A stretch of DNA of 64,000 bases from Streptomyces rishiriensis. Its GTDB lineage: Bacteria > Actinomycetota > Actinomycetes > Streptomycetales > Streptomycetaceae. The DNA is taken from assembly GCF_030815485.1 (NCBI RefSeq), contig NZ_JAUSWV010000002.1, positions 7,006,001 to 7,070,000 of the forward strand. The letters run 5' to 3'. The notes beneath the pieces are model-generated. The model was not told the origin of the DNA, ran no database searches, and worked only from the letters and a program-made list of their open reading frames with translations. The position numbers and the translations under genes were made by a program. This document shows, one piece after another, positions 1-8,316 of the stretch (positions are counted from its first letter, which is position 1; the number at the start of each line of letters is the position of its first letter).

Positions 1-1
1 C

Positions 2-670
2 AAGCGACTGGTCATCCCGCACCTCGACGCGCTCGCCCCCGGGGCCGAGGCGCTCGGGGCGGTCAACACCGTGGTCTTCGAGGACGGCCGGGCCGTCGGC
101 CACAACACCGACGTAACCGGTTTCGCCGCCTCCTTCGCGCGGGGCCTGCCCGACGTCCCGCTGGAGCGTGTGGTGCAGCTGGGCGCCGGAGGCGCGGGCG
201 CGGCCGTCGCGCACGCCACCCTCACGTTGGGCGCCGGGCAGGTCACCGTCGTGGACGCGCTGGCCGACCGGGCCGCGGATCTCGCCGGTTCCCTCAGCCG
301 GCACTTCGGTCCCGGCCGGGCCGCCCCCGCGGGTCCGGACCGGCTGGCCGATCTGCTGGCGCGGACCGACGGCGTCGTGCACGCCACCCCCACGGGCATG
401 GCCGCCCATCCCGGCCTGCCCTTCCCGGCCGGGTTGCTGCGTCCCGATCTGTGGGTCGCCGAGGTCGTCTACCGTCCACTGGAGACCGAGCTGCTGCGCT
501 CCGCGCGCGCGGTCGGCTGCGCCACTCTGGACGGGGGCGGCATGGCCGTCTTCCAGGCCGTGGACGCCTTCCGTCTGTTCACCGGCCGCGAGCCGGACAG
601 CGTCGGCATGCTGGCCGACTTCGCGGAGATGGCCCGTGGCGCGGAACACTCGGCCGGCCGCGCCCTGTGA
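2..670 (+). CDS. Quinate/shikimate dehydrogenase, 3' part (5' end outside window)
   Basis: The frame is open from the window edge and stops at TGA 668-670, so 222 C-terminal residues are present and the start is missing. The sequence shows the AroE-family signatures: GAVNT near residue 20, GHNTD near residue 36, the nucleotide-binding loop GAGGAGAAV near residue 60, and the closing GGGMAVFQAVDAF segment that contributes to substrate binding. The family reduces or oxidises 3-dehydroshikimate/shikimate or quinate with NAD(P). The next gene on the same strand is a QsuB-type dehydroshikimate dehydratase, which favours a catabolic quinate/shikimate role (QsuD-like) over the biosynthetic aroE. Specificity cannot be read from the sequence alone. 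Confidence 0.85.
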   Translation, partial: KRLVIPHLDALAPGAEALGAVNTVVFEDGRAVGHNTDVTGFAASFARGLPDVPLERVVQLGAGGAGAAVAHATLTLGAGQVTVVDALADRAADLAGSLSRHFGPGRAAPAGPDRLADLLARTDGVVHATPTGMAAHPGLPFPAGLLRPDLWVAEVVYRPLETELLRSARAVGCATLDGGGMAVFQAVDAFRLFTGREPDSVGMLADFAEMARGAEHSAGRAL

Positions 671-673
671 CCA

Positions 674-810
674 CCCGGATCGCGCCGTACGGCAGCCCAG
701 GTCACACAGTCTGACGGCCCGGATCGCGCCGTACGGCAACCCGGGTCACGCCGTATGACAGCCGGGGTCACGCCGGATGACAACCCGGACCACCACGCCG
801 TATGACAGTC
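674..810 (+). repeat. Degenerate 44-bp tandem repeats between dehydrogenase and dehydratase genes
   Basis: Copy 1 (674-717) and copy 2 (718-761) are in exact 44-bp register and share the start CCCGGATCGCGCCGTACGGC. A third, decayed copy follows to about 810, keeping the end CACGCCGTATGACAG. The array fills about half of the spacer before the dehydratase start at 933. Its function is unknown. Confidence 0.75.
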
Positions 811-932
811 GCGGCACGTACTGCGACGGTCCCGAGCCGGCCGCGGCCGGTCGCGCCCACCCGGCGCAGCCTCGGGATGTCACGCCCAGCGCCTCTTACG
901 GGGCGCGCCACAGCTTCCGAAGGAGTACGACC

Positions 933-2759
933 GTGCGTACGTCCATAGCCACCGTCTCGCTCAGCGGGTCCCTCACCGAGAAGCTCACGGCCGCCGCCCG
1001 GGCCGGGTTCGACGGCGTCGAGATCTTCGAGAACGACCTGCTCACGAGCCCCCTCGCCCCGGAGGAGATCCGCGCCCGCTGCGCCGATCTCGGTCTCACC
1101 GTCGATCTCTACCAGCCGATGCGGGACATCGAGGCGGTGCCGGCCGAGGAGTTCGCCCGCAACCTGCGCCGCGCACGGCACAAGTTCGAGGTGATGGACA
1201 GGCTCGGCGCGGAGACCGTGCTGGTCTGTTCCAGCGTCTCCCCGCTCGCGGCGGACGACGACGCGCTCGCCGCCGGGCAGCTGAGCGAACTCGCCGACCT
1301 GGCACAGGACTTCGGCATCCGCGTCGCCTACGAGGCGCTCGCCTGGGGTCGGCACGTCAGCACCTACGACCACGCCTGGCGCATCGTCGAGGCGGCGGGC
1401 CACCCCGCGCTCGGCACCTGCCTGGACAGCTTCCACATCCTGTCCCGGAGCTCCGGTCCGAAGGACCTCGAAGGCATCGGGGCCATCCCCGGCGAGAAGA
1501 TCTTCTTCCTCCAGCTGGCCGACGCCCCGCTGCTCGGCATGGACGTCCTCCAGTGGAGTCGCCACCACCGCTGCTTCCCCGGTCAGGGTGGCTTCGACGT
1601 CGCAGGGCTGGTGAAGCACGTGCTGCGCACCGGTTACGACGGACCGCTCTCGCTCGAGGTCTTCAACGACGTCTTCCGCCAGGCCGAGGCCGGTCCGACG
1701 GCCGTGGACGCCCGCCGCTCCCTGCTGATCCTCCAGGAGGAGACCGGCATCCGGGCCCTGCCCGCGCCCGCCGCGCCCACCGGGGTCGCCTTCGCCGAAC
1801 TGCTCACCCCGGACGCCGAACCCGTCACCGCCCTCCTGTCCGGCCTCGGCTTCGCCCGTACCGCCCGGCACCGCGGCAAGCCGGTCGAGCTGTGGGAGCA
1901 GGGCGCGGCCCGCGTCCTCGTCAACACCGGTCCGGCAGCGCTTTCCCCCTCTCGGCTCCGCTCGCGCGCGGGGACTCCCGTCGACGGCACCGTCCTCACC
2001 GCGATCGGCCTGGAGTCACCGGACCCGGCGGCGGCCGCCCGCCGCGCCGAGGCGCTGCTCGCCCCCGTCCTGCCCCGCCGTCGCGGCGCCGAGGACGCCC
2101 CGCTCGACGCCGTCGCCGCCCCCGACGGCACGGAGCTCTTCCTGTGCGCCACGAACCGGCCCGAACTGCCCGACTGGCGTGCCGACTTCGCGGACGTGCC
2201 GCACGCCCCGGCCGCCTCGGGCGCCGTCCGTATCGACCATGTGGCGCTCACCCAGCCCTGGCACCACTTCGACGAGGCGGTCCTCTTCCACCGCGGTGTC
2301 CTCGGTCTCGGCGCCCAGGAGAGCGTCGACGTCGCCGACCCCTACGGGCTGCTGCGCAGTCGGGCCGTCGCCAACGCCGACGGCAGCGTCCGGTTCCCGC
2401 TCACCGTGGGCGCGGCCCCCGGTGACGACACCGCGCACGCCCGGCACATCGCGCTGGCCGTCGGGGACGTGGTCGCCGCGGCCCGCCGCTTCACCGGGGC
2501 CGGCGGACGGCTGCTGCCCATCCCGGCGAACTACTACGACGACCTCGCGGCCCGCTTCGAGTTCGCCGAAGGCGAGCTGGAGATCTACCGGGACCTCGGC
2601 ATCCTCTACGACCGGGACGCGCACGGTGTCTTCCGGCACTGCTACACGCACACCGTCGGCCGGGTCTTCTTCGAACTCGTCCAGCGCGACGGCGGCTACC
2701 AGGGGTACGGCGCCGCCAACGCGCCGGTGCGGCTGGCCGCCCAGCGCGCCGCGCGCTGA
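933..2759 (+). CDS. qsuB: Bifunctional 3-dehydroshikimate dehydratase / HPPD-like (VOC) protein, QsuB type
   Basis: Predicted to dehydrate 3-dehydroshikimate to protocatechuate in quinate/shikimate catabolism. The 608-residue protein has an N-terminal AP-endonuclease-2/sugar isomerase TIM barrel (about 1-270) with the expected metal ligands in YEALAWG, CLDSFH, FLQLAD and SLEVFND. Its C-terminal half (about 285-600) resembles 4-hydroxyphenylpyruvate dioxygenase, with a two-His-one-Glu set in RIDHVAL, ARHIALAV and FFELVQRDGG. Corynebacterium QsuB has this same fusion and similar length. The GTG start at 933 is preferred because AGGAG lies at 921-925, seven bases upstream; the frame stays open further upstream only through the repeat spacer. 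It ends one base before the convergent gene at 2761. The role of the dioxygenase-like half is uncertain. Confidence 0.85.
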   Translation: MRTSIATVSLSGSLTEKLTAAARAGFDGVEIFENDLLTSPLAPEEIRARCADLGLTVDLYQPMRDIEAVPAEEFARNLRRARHKFEVMDRLGAETVLVCSSVSPLAADDDALAAGQLSELADLAQDFGIRVAYEALAWGRHVSTYDHAWRIVEAAGHPALGTCLDSFHILSRSSGPKDLEGIGAIPGEKIFFLQLADAPLLGMDVLQWSRHHRCFPGQGGFDVAGLVKHVLRTGYDGPLSLEVFNDVFRQAEAGPTAVDARRSLLILQEETGIRALPAPAAPTGVAFAELLTPDAEPVTALLSGLGFARTARHRGKPVELWEQGAARVLVNTGPAALSPSRLRSRAGTPVDGTVLTAIGLESPDPAAAARRAEALLAPVLPRRRGAEDAPLDAVAAPDGTELFLCATNRPELPDWRADFADVPHAPAASGAVRIDHVALTQPWHHFDEAVLFHRGVLGLGAQESVDVADPYGLLRSRAVANADGSVRFPLTVGAAPGDDTAHARHIALAVGDVVAAARRFTGAGGRLLPIPANYYDDLAARFEFAEGELEIYRDLGILYDRDAHGVFRHCYTHTVGRVFFELVQRDGGYQGYGAANAPVRLAAQRAAR

Positions 2760-2760
2760 C

Positions 2761-4203
2761 CTACTGCCGGCTGACCGTCCTGGTCACGCCGGCGACGACC
2801 GTCGTGGCGAGGATCCAGCCGGTCACGATGAGGACGTACGACAGCGTCTGATACCCGTCCCGCGGCGCGAACGCGCTCTCCTGCCCGAAGGAGATCACGG
2901 GCAGCAGCAGGTCGAGGGTGTAGAAGACCGGGTTGAAGTCGGGCGCCTCACCCGCCTTGAGCGGCGCCGGATGGTGTCCGGCGTACGTGATCGAGCCGAC
3001 GGCCAGCAGGGACAGCAGCCAGACGGCCGCGCGCAGCGGGCGGAACCCGTAGCCGACGGCCGCGTCCTGGAGGTGGCCCCACGCCCGCCCGTACCAGGGC
3101 AGGGTGCCGCGATGCCGGCGCTGCTTGGCCAGTTGCACCGCCCGGGCCGCCCGGTCGTCGCCGATACGGCGGTAGGCGGCGGTCAGCTGCTCATAGGCGT
3201 GCGGGTCGAACGCGCCGTCGTCGCGTTCCAGCATCGGCAACCGGCGCTCGGCGGGCTCGTGCGGGGTCAGGAAGGTGTAGGTGAGATCGAGCAGCCGCAC
3301 CTGGTCGGGCAGCATCTCCGGTTCCAGCTGGAGCCGGCCCACCTCGGCGCGCCGCAGATTGAGCCGGCCTTCGATCGGGGCGCCCTCGCGCAGCCAGAGC
3401 TCCCCGATGACACAGCTGCTGGCCCGCAGCGCGGTGCCGCCCGGGTTGGACAGGGAGGCATGCAGCAGATCCACCCGGCCGGGGATGCGGGAGCCGCGCA
3501 GATCGATCCGGCCGTGCGCGCGCAGCCGCCGCCCCAGCAGGTTGGCCCCCACGTCGAGGGACTCCGCGGTCAGCACCTGCGCGCCGGGGTTGTTCAGTTC
3601 GGCGTCCTCCAGGTCGATCGAGCCGGTGACGGAGGCCCCGTCGAGCCGGATCAGGCCCTGGGTGCGCAGGCCGCGGGCGCAGAGGTCGTTGTCGATGAAC
3701 GCCTGGTTGAGCTGGAGGACGGGCTGTGCGGGATCCGCCGCGGTGACCTCCGCGCCGTCGAGGTACAACGCCCCCGAGATCCGCACTCTGCTGAGGTGCA
3801 CCGGGCCGCCGATCCGGCAGCGGGTCAGCCGCAGCCCTCCGTCGACGCGGGCGTGCGACGCGTCCAGACCGGGCAGCTCGCAGTCGCGCAGGCTGACGTA
3901 GGCGAGCTGGGCGCCGACCAGTCGCGGCGCCTCGTCGAAACGGCAGTGGATCAGGCGGACCATGCTGTCGACGACCGCGTTCCGCAGGTCGAGGACGCCG
4001 GTGACGCGCGCGCCGACGGCCTTGAGGGCGGCTATCTCGCCCGCCTCACGGGGGCCGTTGAGGAGCAGCGCCCGCAACACCGCGGCCCGTACGGTGCGTT
4101 CGGGGCCGTTCGGCTCGCCCTCGCCCCGGAAGTCCACGGTCGCCCCGGTGGCGAAGGCCCGCCGGAGTCGCTCTTCGGCCGGTGTCAGATCGTCGATCTC
4201 CAT
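2761..4203 (-). CDS. Pentapeptide-repeat-like membrane protein (often labelled membrane-associated oxidoreductase)
   Basis: 480 residues. The middle (about 60-300) is a run of short repeats of the kind that builds a right-handed beta helix, with recurring L-x-L/LRxx units such as VLDLRNA, LRDCEL, LRLTRC, LYLDGA and IDLRGS. The C-terminal third holds three hydrophobic segments (around WLLSLLAVGSITYAG, FYTLDLLLPVISFG and LIVTGWILATTVVAGV), so it is probably anchored in the membrane. Streptomyces homologues are often annotated as membrane-associated oxidoreductases, but I see no cofactor-binding motif that supports redox activity. It is the last gene of the minus-strand pentose-phosphate cluster, 42 bases after the phosphatase gene. 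Function unknown. Confidence 0.65.
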   Translation of the reverse strand: MEIDDLTPAEERLRRAFATGATVDFRGEGEPNGPERTVRAAVLRALLLNGPREAGEIAALKAVGARVTGVLDLRNAVVDSMVRLIHCRFDEAPRLVGAQLAYVSLRDCELPGLDASHARVDGGLRLTRCRIGGPVHLSRVRISGALYLDGAEVTAADPAQPVLQLNQAFIDNDLCARGLRTQGLIRLDGASVTGSIDLEDAELNNPGAQVLTAESLDVGANLLGRRLRAHGRIDLRGSRIPGRVDLLHASLSNPGGTALRASSCVIGELWLREGAPIEGRLNLRRAEVGRLQLEPEMLPDQVRLLDLTYTFLTPHEPAERRLPMLERDDGAFDPHAYEQLTAAYRRIGDDRAARAVQLAKQRRHRGTLPWYGRAWGHLQDAAVGYGFRPLRAAVWLLSLLAVGSITYAGHHPAPLKAGEAPDFNPVFYTLDLLLPVISFGQESAFAPRDGYQTLSYVLIVTGWILATTVVAGVTRTVSRQ

Positions 4204-4245
4204 CAGCCGCGACTCTGGCGGGCCTCGCCGAGCGGTGTCAACCGA

Positions 4246-4839
4246 CTATGCCCGTACGTTCCATTCGGCGATCACGGGCCGCCCGTGTTCCGTCGACAGA
4301 CGGCTGACCGTGCCCGTCGCCAGCTGGAACAACCGGCCCTGTGCGGCCGGGAGCCCGAGCCGACGGGCGGTCAGGACGCGCAGGAAGTGGCCGTGCGCGA
4401 CCAGTACGGCGTCACCGCCGCGGTTCTGGAGGGCCGCGTCCACCCGCGCCAGCACCCGGTCGGCGCGCCGGCCGATCTCCTCGGGCGACTCGCCGGGACG
4501 ACCGTCCCGGCCGGGCGGCACGCCGTCGGTCCACAGGTCCCAGTCGGGACGGGTCCGGTGTATCTCGACGGTGGTGATGCCCTCGTAGGCCCCGTAGTCC
4601 CACTCGTGCAGGTCGGGTTCGGGTACGGCCCCGGTGACGCCCGCGAGTGCGGCGGTGCGCACCGCGCGCTGCAGCGGGCTGGTCAGGGCCAGGCAGAAGC
4701 TCCGGCCGGAGAGGAGCGGAGCGAGCGACTTGGCCTGCCGCTCGCCGAGTTCGGTGAGCGGCAGGTCGGTGAAGCTGGTGTGCTGTCCCGACGCGCTCCA
4801 CTCCGTCTCCCCGTGACGGACCAGCAGCAGATCCCCCAC
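4246..4839 (-). CDS. Histidine phosphatase family protein (phosphoglycerate-mutase-like)
   Basis: 197 residues beginning VGDLLLVRHGETEWS, which carries the catalytic RHG histidine and the GE(T/S)EW signature. The second histidine is in VLVAHGHFLRVL, and the phosphate-pocket segment is around LTSPLQRAVRTAAL and EWDYGAYEG. The family dephosphorylates sugar phosphates or other small phosphoesters; the substrate here is unknown. The GTG start at 4839 lies eight bases after the stop of pgd (4848), which points to co-transcription and probable translational coupling. Its place at the end of the pentose-phosphate operon suggests a sugar-phosphate substrate, but that is inference. Confidence 0.8.
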   Translation of the reverse strand: MGDLLLVRHGETEWSASGQHTSFTDLPLTELGERQAKSLAPLLSGRSFCLALTSPLQRAVRTAALAGVTGAVPEPDLHEWDYGAYEGITTVEIHRTRPDWDLWTDGVPPGRDGRPGESPEEIGRRADRVLARVDAALQNRGGDAVLVAHGHFLRVLTARRLGLPAAQGRLFQLATGTVSRLSTEHGRPVIAEWNVRA

Positions 4840-4847
4840 GGCCGCGC

Positions 4848-5738
4848 CTACTTCTTCGCCGACTCGACGGCGTGGCCGCCGAACTGGTTGCGCAGCGCCG
4901 CGATCATCTTCATCTGCGGCGAGTCCTCCTGGCGGGAGGCGAAGCGGGCGAAGAGGGACGCGGTGATGGCGGGCAGCGGCACGGCGTTGTCGATGGCGGC
5001 CTCGACCGTCCACCGGCCCTCGCCGGAGTCCTCCGCGTAGCCGCGCAGCTTGTCGAGGTGCACGTCCTCGTCGAGGGCGTTGACGGCCAGGTCGAGCAGC
5101 CAGGACCGGATGACGGTCCCCTCCTGCCAGGACCGGAAGACCTCGCGCACGTTCTCCACCGAGTCCACCTTCTCGAGGAGCTCCCAGCCCTCCGCGTACG
5201 CCTGCATCATGGCGTACTCGATGCCGTTGTGGACCATCTTCGAGAAGTGGCCGGCGCCGACCTTGCCCGCGTGGACGTAGCCGTACGGGCCCTCCGGCTT
5301 GAGCGCGTCGAAGATCGGCTGCACCTTGGCGACGTGCTCGGCCTCGCCGCCGACCATCAGGGCGTAGCCGTTCTGGAGACCCCAGACGCCGCCGGACACA
5401 CCGGCGTCGACGAAGCCGATGCCCTTGGCGCCGAGTTCCGCGGCGTGCTTCTCGTCGTCCGTCCAGCGGGAGTTGCCTCCGTCGACGACCGTGTCGCCGG
5501 GCTGGAGCAGGCCGCCGAGCTCGTCGATGACGGACTGGGTGGCGGGGCCGGCCGGGACCATCACCCAGACGGTGCGCGGCGCTTCGAGCTTGTCGACGAG
5601 TTCGGCCAGACCGCTGACGTCGGAGACCTCGGGATTGCGGTCGTAGCCGATGACGGTGTGGCCCGCGCGGCGGATGCGCTCGCGCATGTTGCCGCCCATC
5701 TTGCCCAGACCGATCAGGCCCAGCTGCATCGATGTCAT
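4848..5738 (-). CDS. gnd: 6-phosphogluconate dehydrogenase, decarboxylating, short form
   Basis: Oxidises 6-phosphogluconate to ribulose 5-phosphate with loss of CO2. It opens with the dinucleotide-binding loop LIGLGKMGGNM, then shows VDGGNSRW, DAGVSGGVWG and KMVHNGIEYAMMQAYAEG, the substrate and catalytic elements. At 296 residues it belongs to the short GntZ/YqeC-like form, not the roughly 470-residue form; relatives of this class often prefer NAD, which I cannot confirm here. Two in-frame ATGs (5738 and 5729) could start it, and the longer is given. It sits nine bases after pgi in the same operon. Confidence 0.92.
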   Translation of the reverse strand: MTSMQLGLIGLGKMGGNMRERIRRAGHTVIGYDRNPEVSDVSGLAELVDKLEAPRTVWVMVPAGPATQSVIDELGGLLQPGDTVVDGGNSRWTDDEKHAAELGAKGIGFVDAGVSGGVWGLQNGYALMVGGEAEHVAKVQPIFDALKPEGPYGYVHAGKVGAGHFSKMVHNGIEYAMMQAYAEGWELLEKVDSVENVREVFRSWQEGTVIRSWLLDLAVNALDEDVHLDKLRGYAEDSGEGRWTVEAAIDNAVPLPAITASLFARFASRQEDSPQMKMIAALRNQFGGHAVESAKK

Positions 5739-5747
5739 GTCAGTTCA

Positions 5748-7388
5748 CTACTTCCTGAGTTCGCGGTAGGCGGCGACGAGAGCGGCGGTGGAGGGATCGA
5801 GGCCGGGCACCTCGGCACCCTCGGTGAGGGCGGGTTCGACGCGCTTGGCGAGCACCTTGCCGAGCTCCACGCCCCACTGGTCGAAGGAGTCGATGTCCCA
5901 CACGGCGCCCTGCACGAACACCTTGTGCTCGTAGAGGGCGATGAGCTGACCCAGGACCGAGGGGGTCAGCTCGGGGCTGAGGATCGTGGTGGTGGGGTGG
6001 TTGCCCTGGAAGGTGCGGGGCGCCACCTGCTCCTCGGGCACGCCCTCCGAGCGGACCTCCTCGGCGGTCTTGCCGAAGGCGAGGGCCTGCCCCTGCGCGA
6101 ACAGGTTCGCCATCAGCAGGTCGTGCTGGGAGGCGAGTTCGCCGCTCAGCTCGTCGAGCGGACGGGCGAAGCCGATCAGGTCGGCGGGGATCAGCCTGGT
6201 GCCCTGATGGATCAACTGGTAGTAGGCGTGCTGTCCGTTGGTGCCGGGAGTGCCCCACACCACCGGCCCGGTCTGCCACTGCACGGGCCGTCCCGCGCGG
6301 TCCACCGACTTGCCGTTGGACTCCATGTCGAGCTGCTGGAGGTAGGCGGTGAACTTGGACAGGTAGTGGCTGTAGGGGAGCACGGCGTGCGACTGCGCGT
6401 CGAAGAAGTTGCCGTACCAGATGCCCAACAGGCCCAGGATCAGCGGCGCGTTGGACTCGGCGGGCGCGGTGCGGAAGTGGTCGTCGACGATCCTGAACCC
6501 GTCGAGCAGCTCACGGAACCGCTCCGGGCCGATGGCGATCATCAGCGACAGCCCGATCGCCGAGTCGAAGGAGTAGCGTCCGCCGACCCAGTCCCAGAAC
6601 TCGAACATGTTGGCCGTGTCGATGCCGAAGTCCGCGACCTTCTCGGCGTTCGTGGACAGCGCGACGAAGTGCTTCGCGACCGCCTTCTCGTCGCCGTCCA
6701 GCCCCTTCAGGAGCCAGGTGCGGGCCGAGGTGGCGTTGGTGATCGTCTCGATCGTGGTGAAGGTCTTGGAGGCGACGATGAACAGCGTCTCGGCGGGGTC
6801 CAGGCCGTGGACCGCCTCGTGGAGGTCGGCGCCGTCGACGTTGGAGACGAACCGGAAGGTCAGCGAGCGGTCCGTGTACGCCCGCAGCGCCTCGTAGGCC
6901 ATCGCGGGCCCCAGGTCGGAGCCGCCGATGCCGATGTTGACGACATTGCGGATACGGCGGCCCGTGTGACCGGTCCACTCACCGGAGCGCACCCGCTCGG
7001 CGAAACCGCTCATCCTGCCCAGCACGGCGTGGACCTGGGGGACGACGTTCTCGCCGTCGACCTCGACGACGGCGTCCGCGGGGGCCCGCAGCGCGGTGTG
7101 CAGGACCGCGCGGCCCTCGGTGATGTTGATCCTCTCGCCGCGGAACATGGCGTCGCGCAGCCCGAACACGTCGGTGGCCGCGGCGAGTTCGCGCAGCAGG
7201 GCGAGGGTCTCGTCGGTGACCAGGTTCTTGGAGTAGTCGATGCGCAGGTCGCCGACGCGCACGACGTACCGCTCCGCGCGCTGCGGGTCCGCCGCGAACA
7301 GCTCCCGCAGGTGCTTCTGCCACCGGGCGCGGTGGTCCTTCAGTGCGGTCCACTCGGGCCGCTGGTCGAGCCGGGGGGTGTCAGACAT
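5748..7388 (-). CDS. pgi: Glucose-6-phosphate isomerase
   Basis: Interconverts glucose 6-phosphate and fructose 6-phosphate in the cytosol. The 546-residue length is typical of the long bacterial form. The signature segments VNIGIGGSDLGP, FVSNVDG, VWGTPGTNGQHAYYQLIHQG and FDQWGVELGK are all present. It overlaps the start of its upstream neighbour's tail: opcA ends at 7381, inside the first codons of pgi, so translation is probably coupled. This is likely a second copy specialised for the pentose-phosphate operon, since Streptomyces usually carries more than one set of these genes. Confidence 0.95.
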   Translation of the reverse strand: MSDTPRLDQRPEWTALKDHRARWQKHLRELFAADPQRAERYVVRVGDLRIDYSKNLVTDETLALLRELAAATDVFGLRDAMFRGERINITEGRAVLHTALRAPADAVVEVDGENVVPQVHAVLGRMSGFAERVRSGEWTGHTGRRIRNVVNIGIGGSDLGPAMAYEALRAYTDRSLTFRFVSNVDGADLHEAVHGLDPAETLFIVASKTFTTIETITNATSARTWLLKGLDGDEKAVAKHFVALSTNAEKVADFGIDTANMFEFWDWVGGRYSFDSAIGLSLMIAIGPERFRELLDGFRIVDDHFRTAPAESNAPLILGLLGIWYGNFFDAQSHAVLPYSHYLSKFTAYLQQLDMESNGKSVDRAGRPVQWQTGPVVWGTPGTNGQHAYYQLIHQGTRLIPADLIGFARPLDELSGELASQHDLLMANLFAQGQALAFGKTAEEVRSEGVPEEQVAPRTFQGNHPTTTILSPELTPSVLGQLIALYEHKVFVQGAVWDIDSFDQWGVELGKVLAKRVEPALTEGAEVPGLDPSTAALVAAYRELRK

Positions 7389-8316
7389 GGGCGGGAGTCT
7401 CCTTGGTGCCCTCGCCCCGCAGGGCGACGGCGTACATCTCGTCCGCGTCGAGGCGCCTGAGCTCCTCGGCGATCAGTTCGGAGGTGGCGCGGACCTTCAG
7501 CGCGAGAGTGCGCGAGGGCTGGCCGGGCAGCGTGAGCGTGGCGAGCGGGCCCTCGGGGCGGTCGATGACGATCTCGCCGTTCGCGGTGCCGAGCCGGACG
7601 GCCGTGACGACGGGGCCCGCGGTGACGACCCGGTCGACCGTGACGTGCAGCCGGGCCTCCAGCCAGCGCGCGAGCAGCTCGGCGCTGGGGTTGTCGGCCT
7701 CGCTCTCGACGGCCGCCGAGATGATCGGCACCTGGGCCTGGTCCAGGGCCGCCGCGAGCATCGAGCGCCACGGGGTGAGCCGGGTCCAGGAGAGGTCGGT
7801 GTCGCCGGGCGCGTACGACTTCACGCGCGCCGCCAGGGCCGTCAGGGGCCGCTCGACGGCGTACATGTCGGTGATCCTGCGCTGCGCGAGGGCGCCCAGC
7901 GGGTCCTTGGCGGGGTGCACCGGCGCGTCCACCGGCCACCACACGACGACCGGCGCGTCCGGCAGCAGCAGCGGCAGGACGACGGAGTCGGCGTGCTCGG
8001 ACACCTCGCCGTACGTCCGCAGGATGACCGTCTCGCCGGTGCCCGCGTCGGCGCCCACGCGTACCTCGGCGTCGAGACGGGCGTTGGTGCGGTCGCGCGG
8101 GCTGCGGGCGTGCCGCTTGATGACGACCAGGGTGCGCGAGGGGTGCTCGTGCGAGGCCTCCTCGGCCGCCTTGATCGAGTCGTAGGCGTTCTCCTCGTCC
8201 GTGACGATGACCATCGTCAGGACCATGCCCACGGCCGGTGTGCCGATGGCGCGGCGACCCCGCACCAACGCCTTGTTGATCTTGCTTGCCGTGGTGTCGG
8301 TCAGGTCGATCTTCAT
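7381..8316 (-). CDS. opcA: Glucose-6-phosphate dehydrogenase assembly protein OpcA
   Basis: OpcA is needed for the assembly or allosteric control of glucose-6-phosphate dehydrogenase in cyanobacteria and actinobacteria and has no known enzymatic activity of its own. The 311-residue protein shows recognisable family segments such as GRRAIGTPAVGMVLTMVIVT, LPDAPVVVWWP and DLSWTRLTPWRSMLA. Its start overlaps the zwf stop by four bases (8313-8316), so the two partners are translationally coupled, consistent with a complex. Confidence 0.92.
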   Translation of the reverse strand: MKIDLTDTTASKINKALVRGRRAIGTPAVGMVLTMVIVTDEENAYDSIKAAEEASHEHPSRTLVVIKRHARSPRDRTNARLDAEVRVGADAGTGETVILRTYGEVSEHADSVVLPLLLPDAPVVVWWPVDAPVHPAKDPLGALAQRRITDMYAVERPLTALAARVKSYAPGDTDLSWTRLTPWRSMLAAALDQAQVPIISAAVESEADNPSAELLARWLEARLHVTVDRVVTAGPVVTAVRLGTANGEIVIDRPEGPLATLTLPGQPSRTLALKVRATSELIAEELRRLDADEMYAVALRGEGTKETPAHV

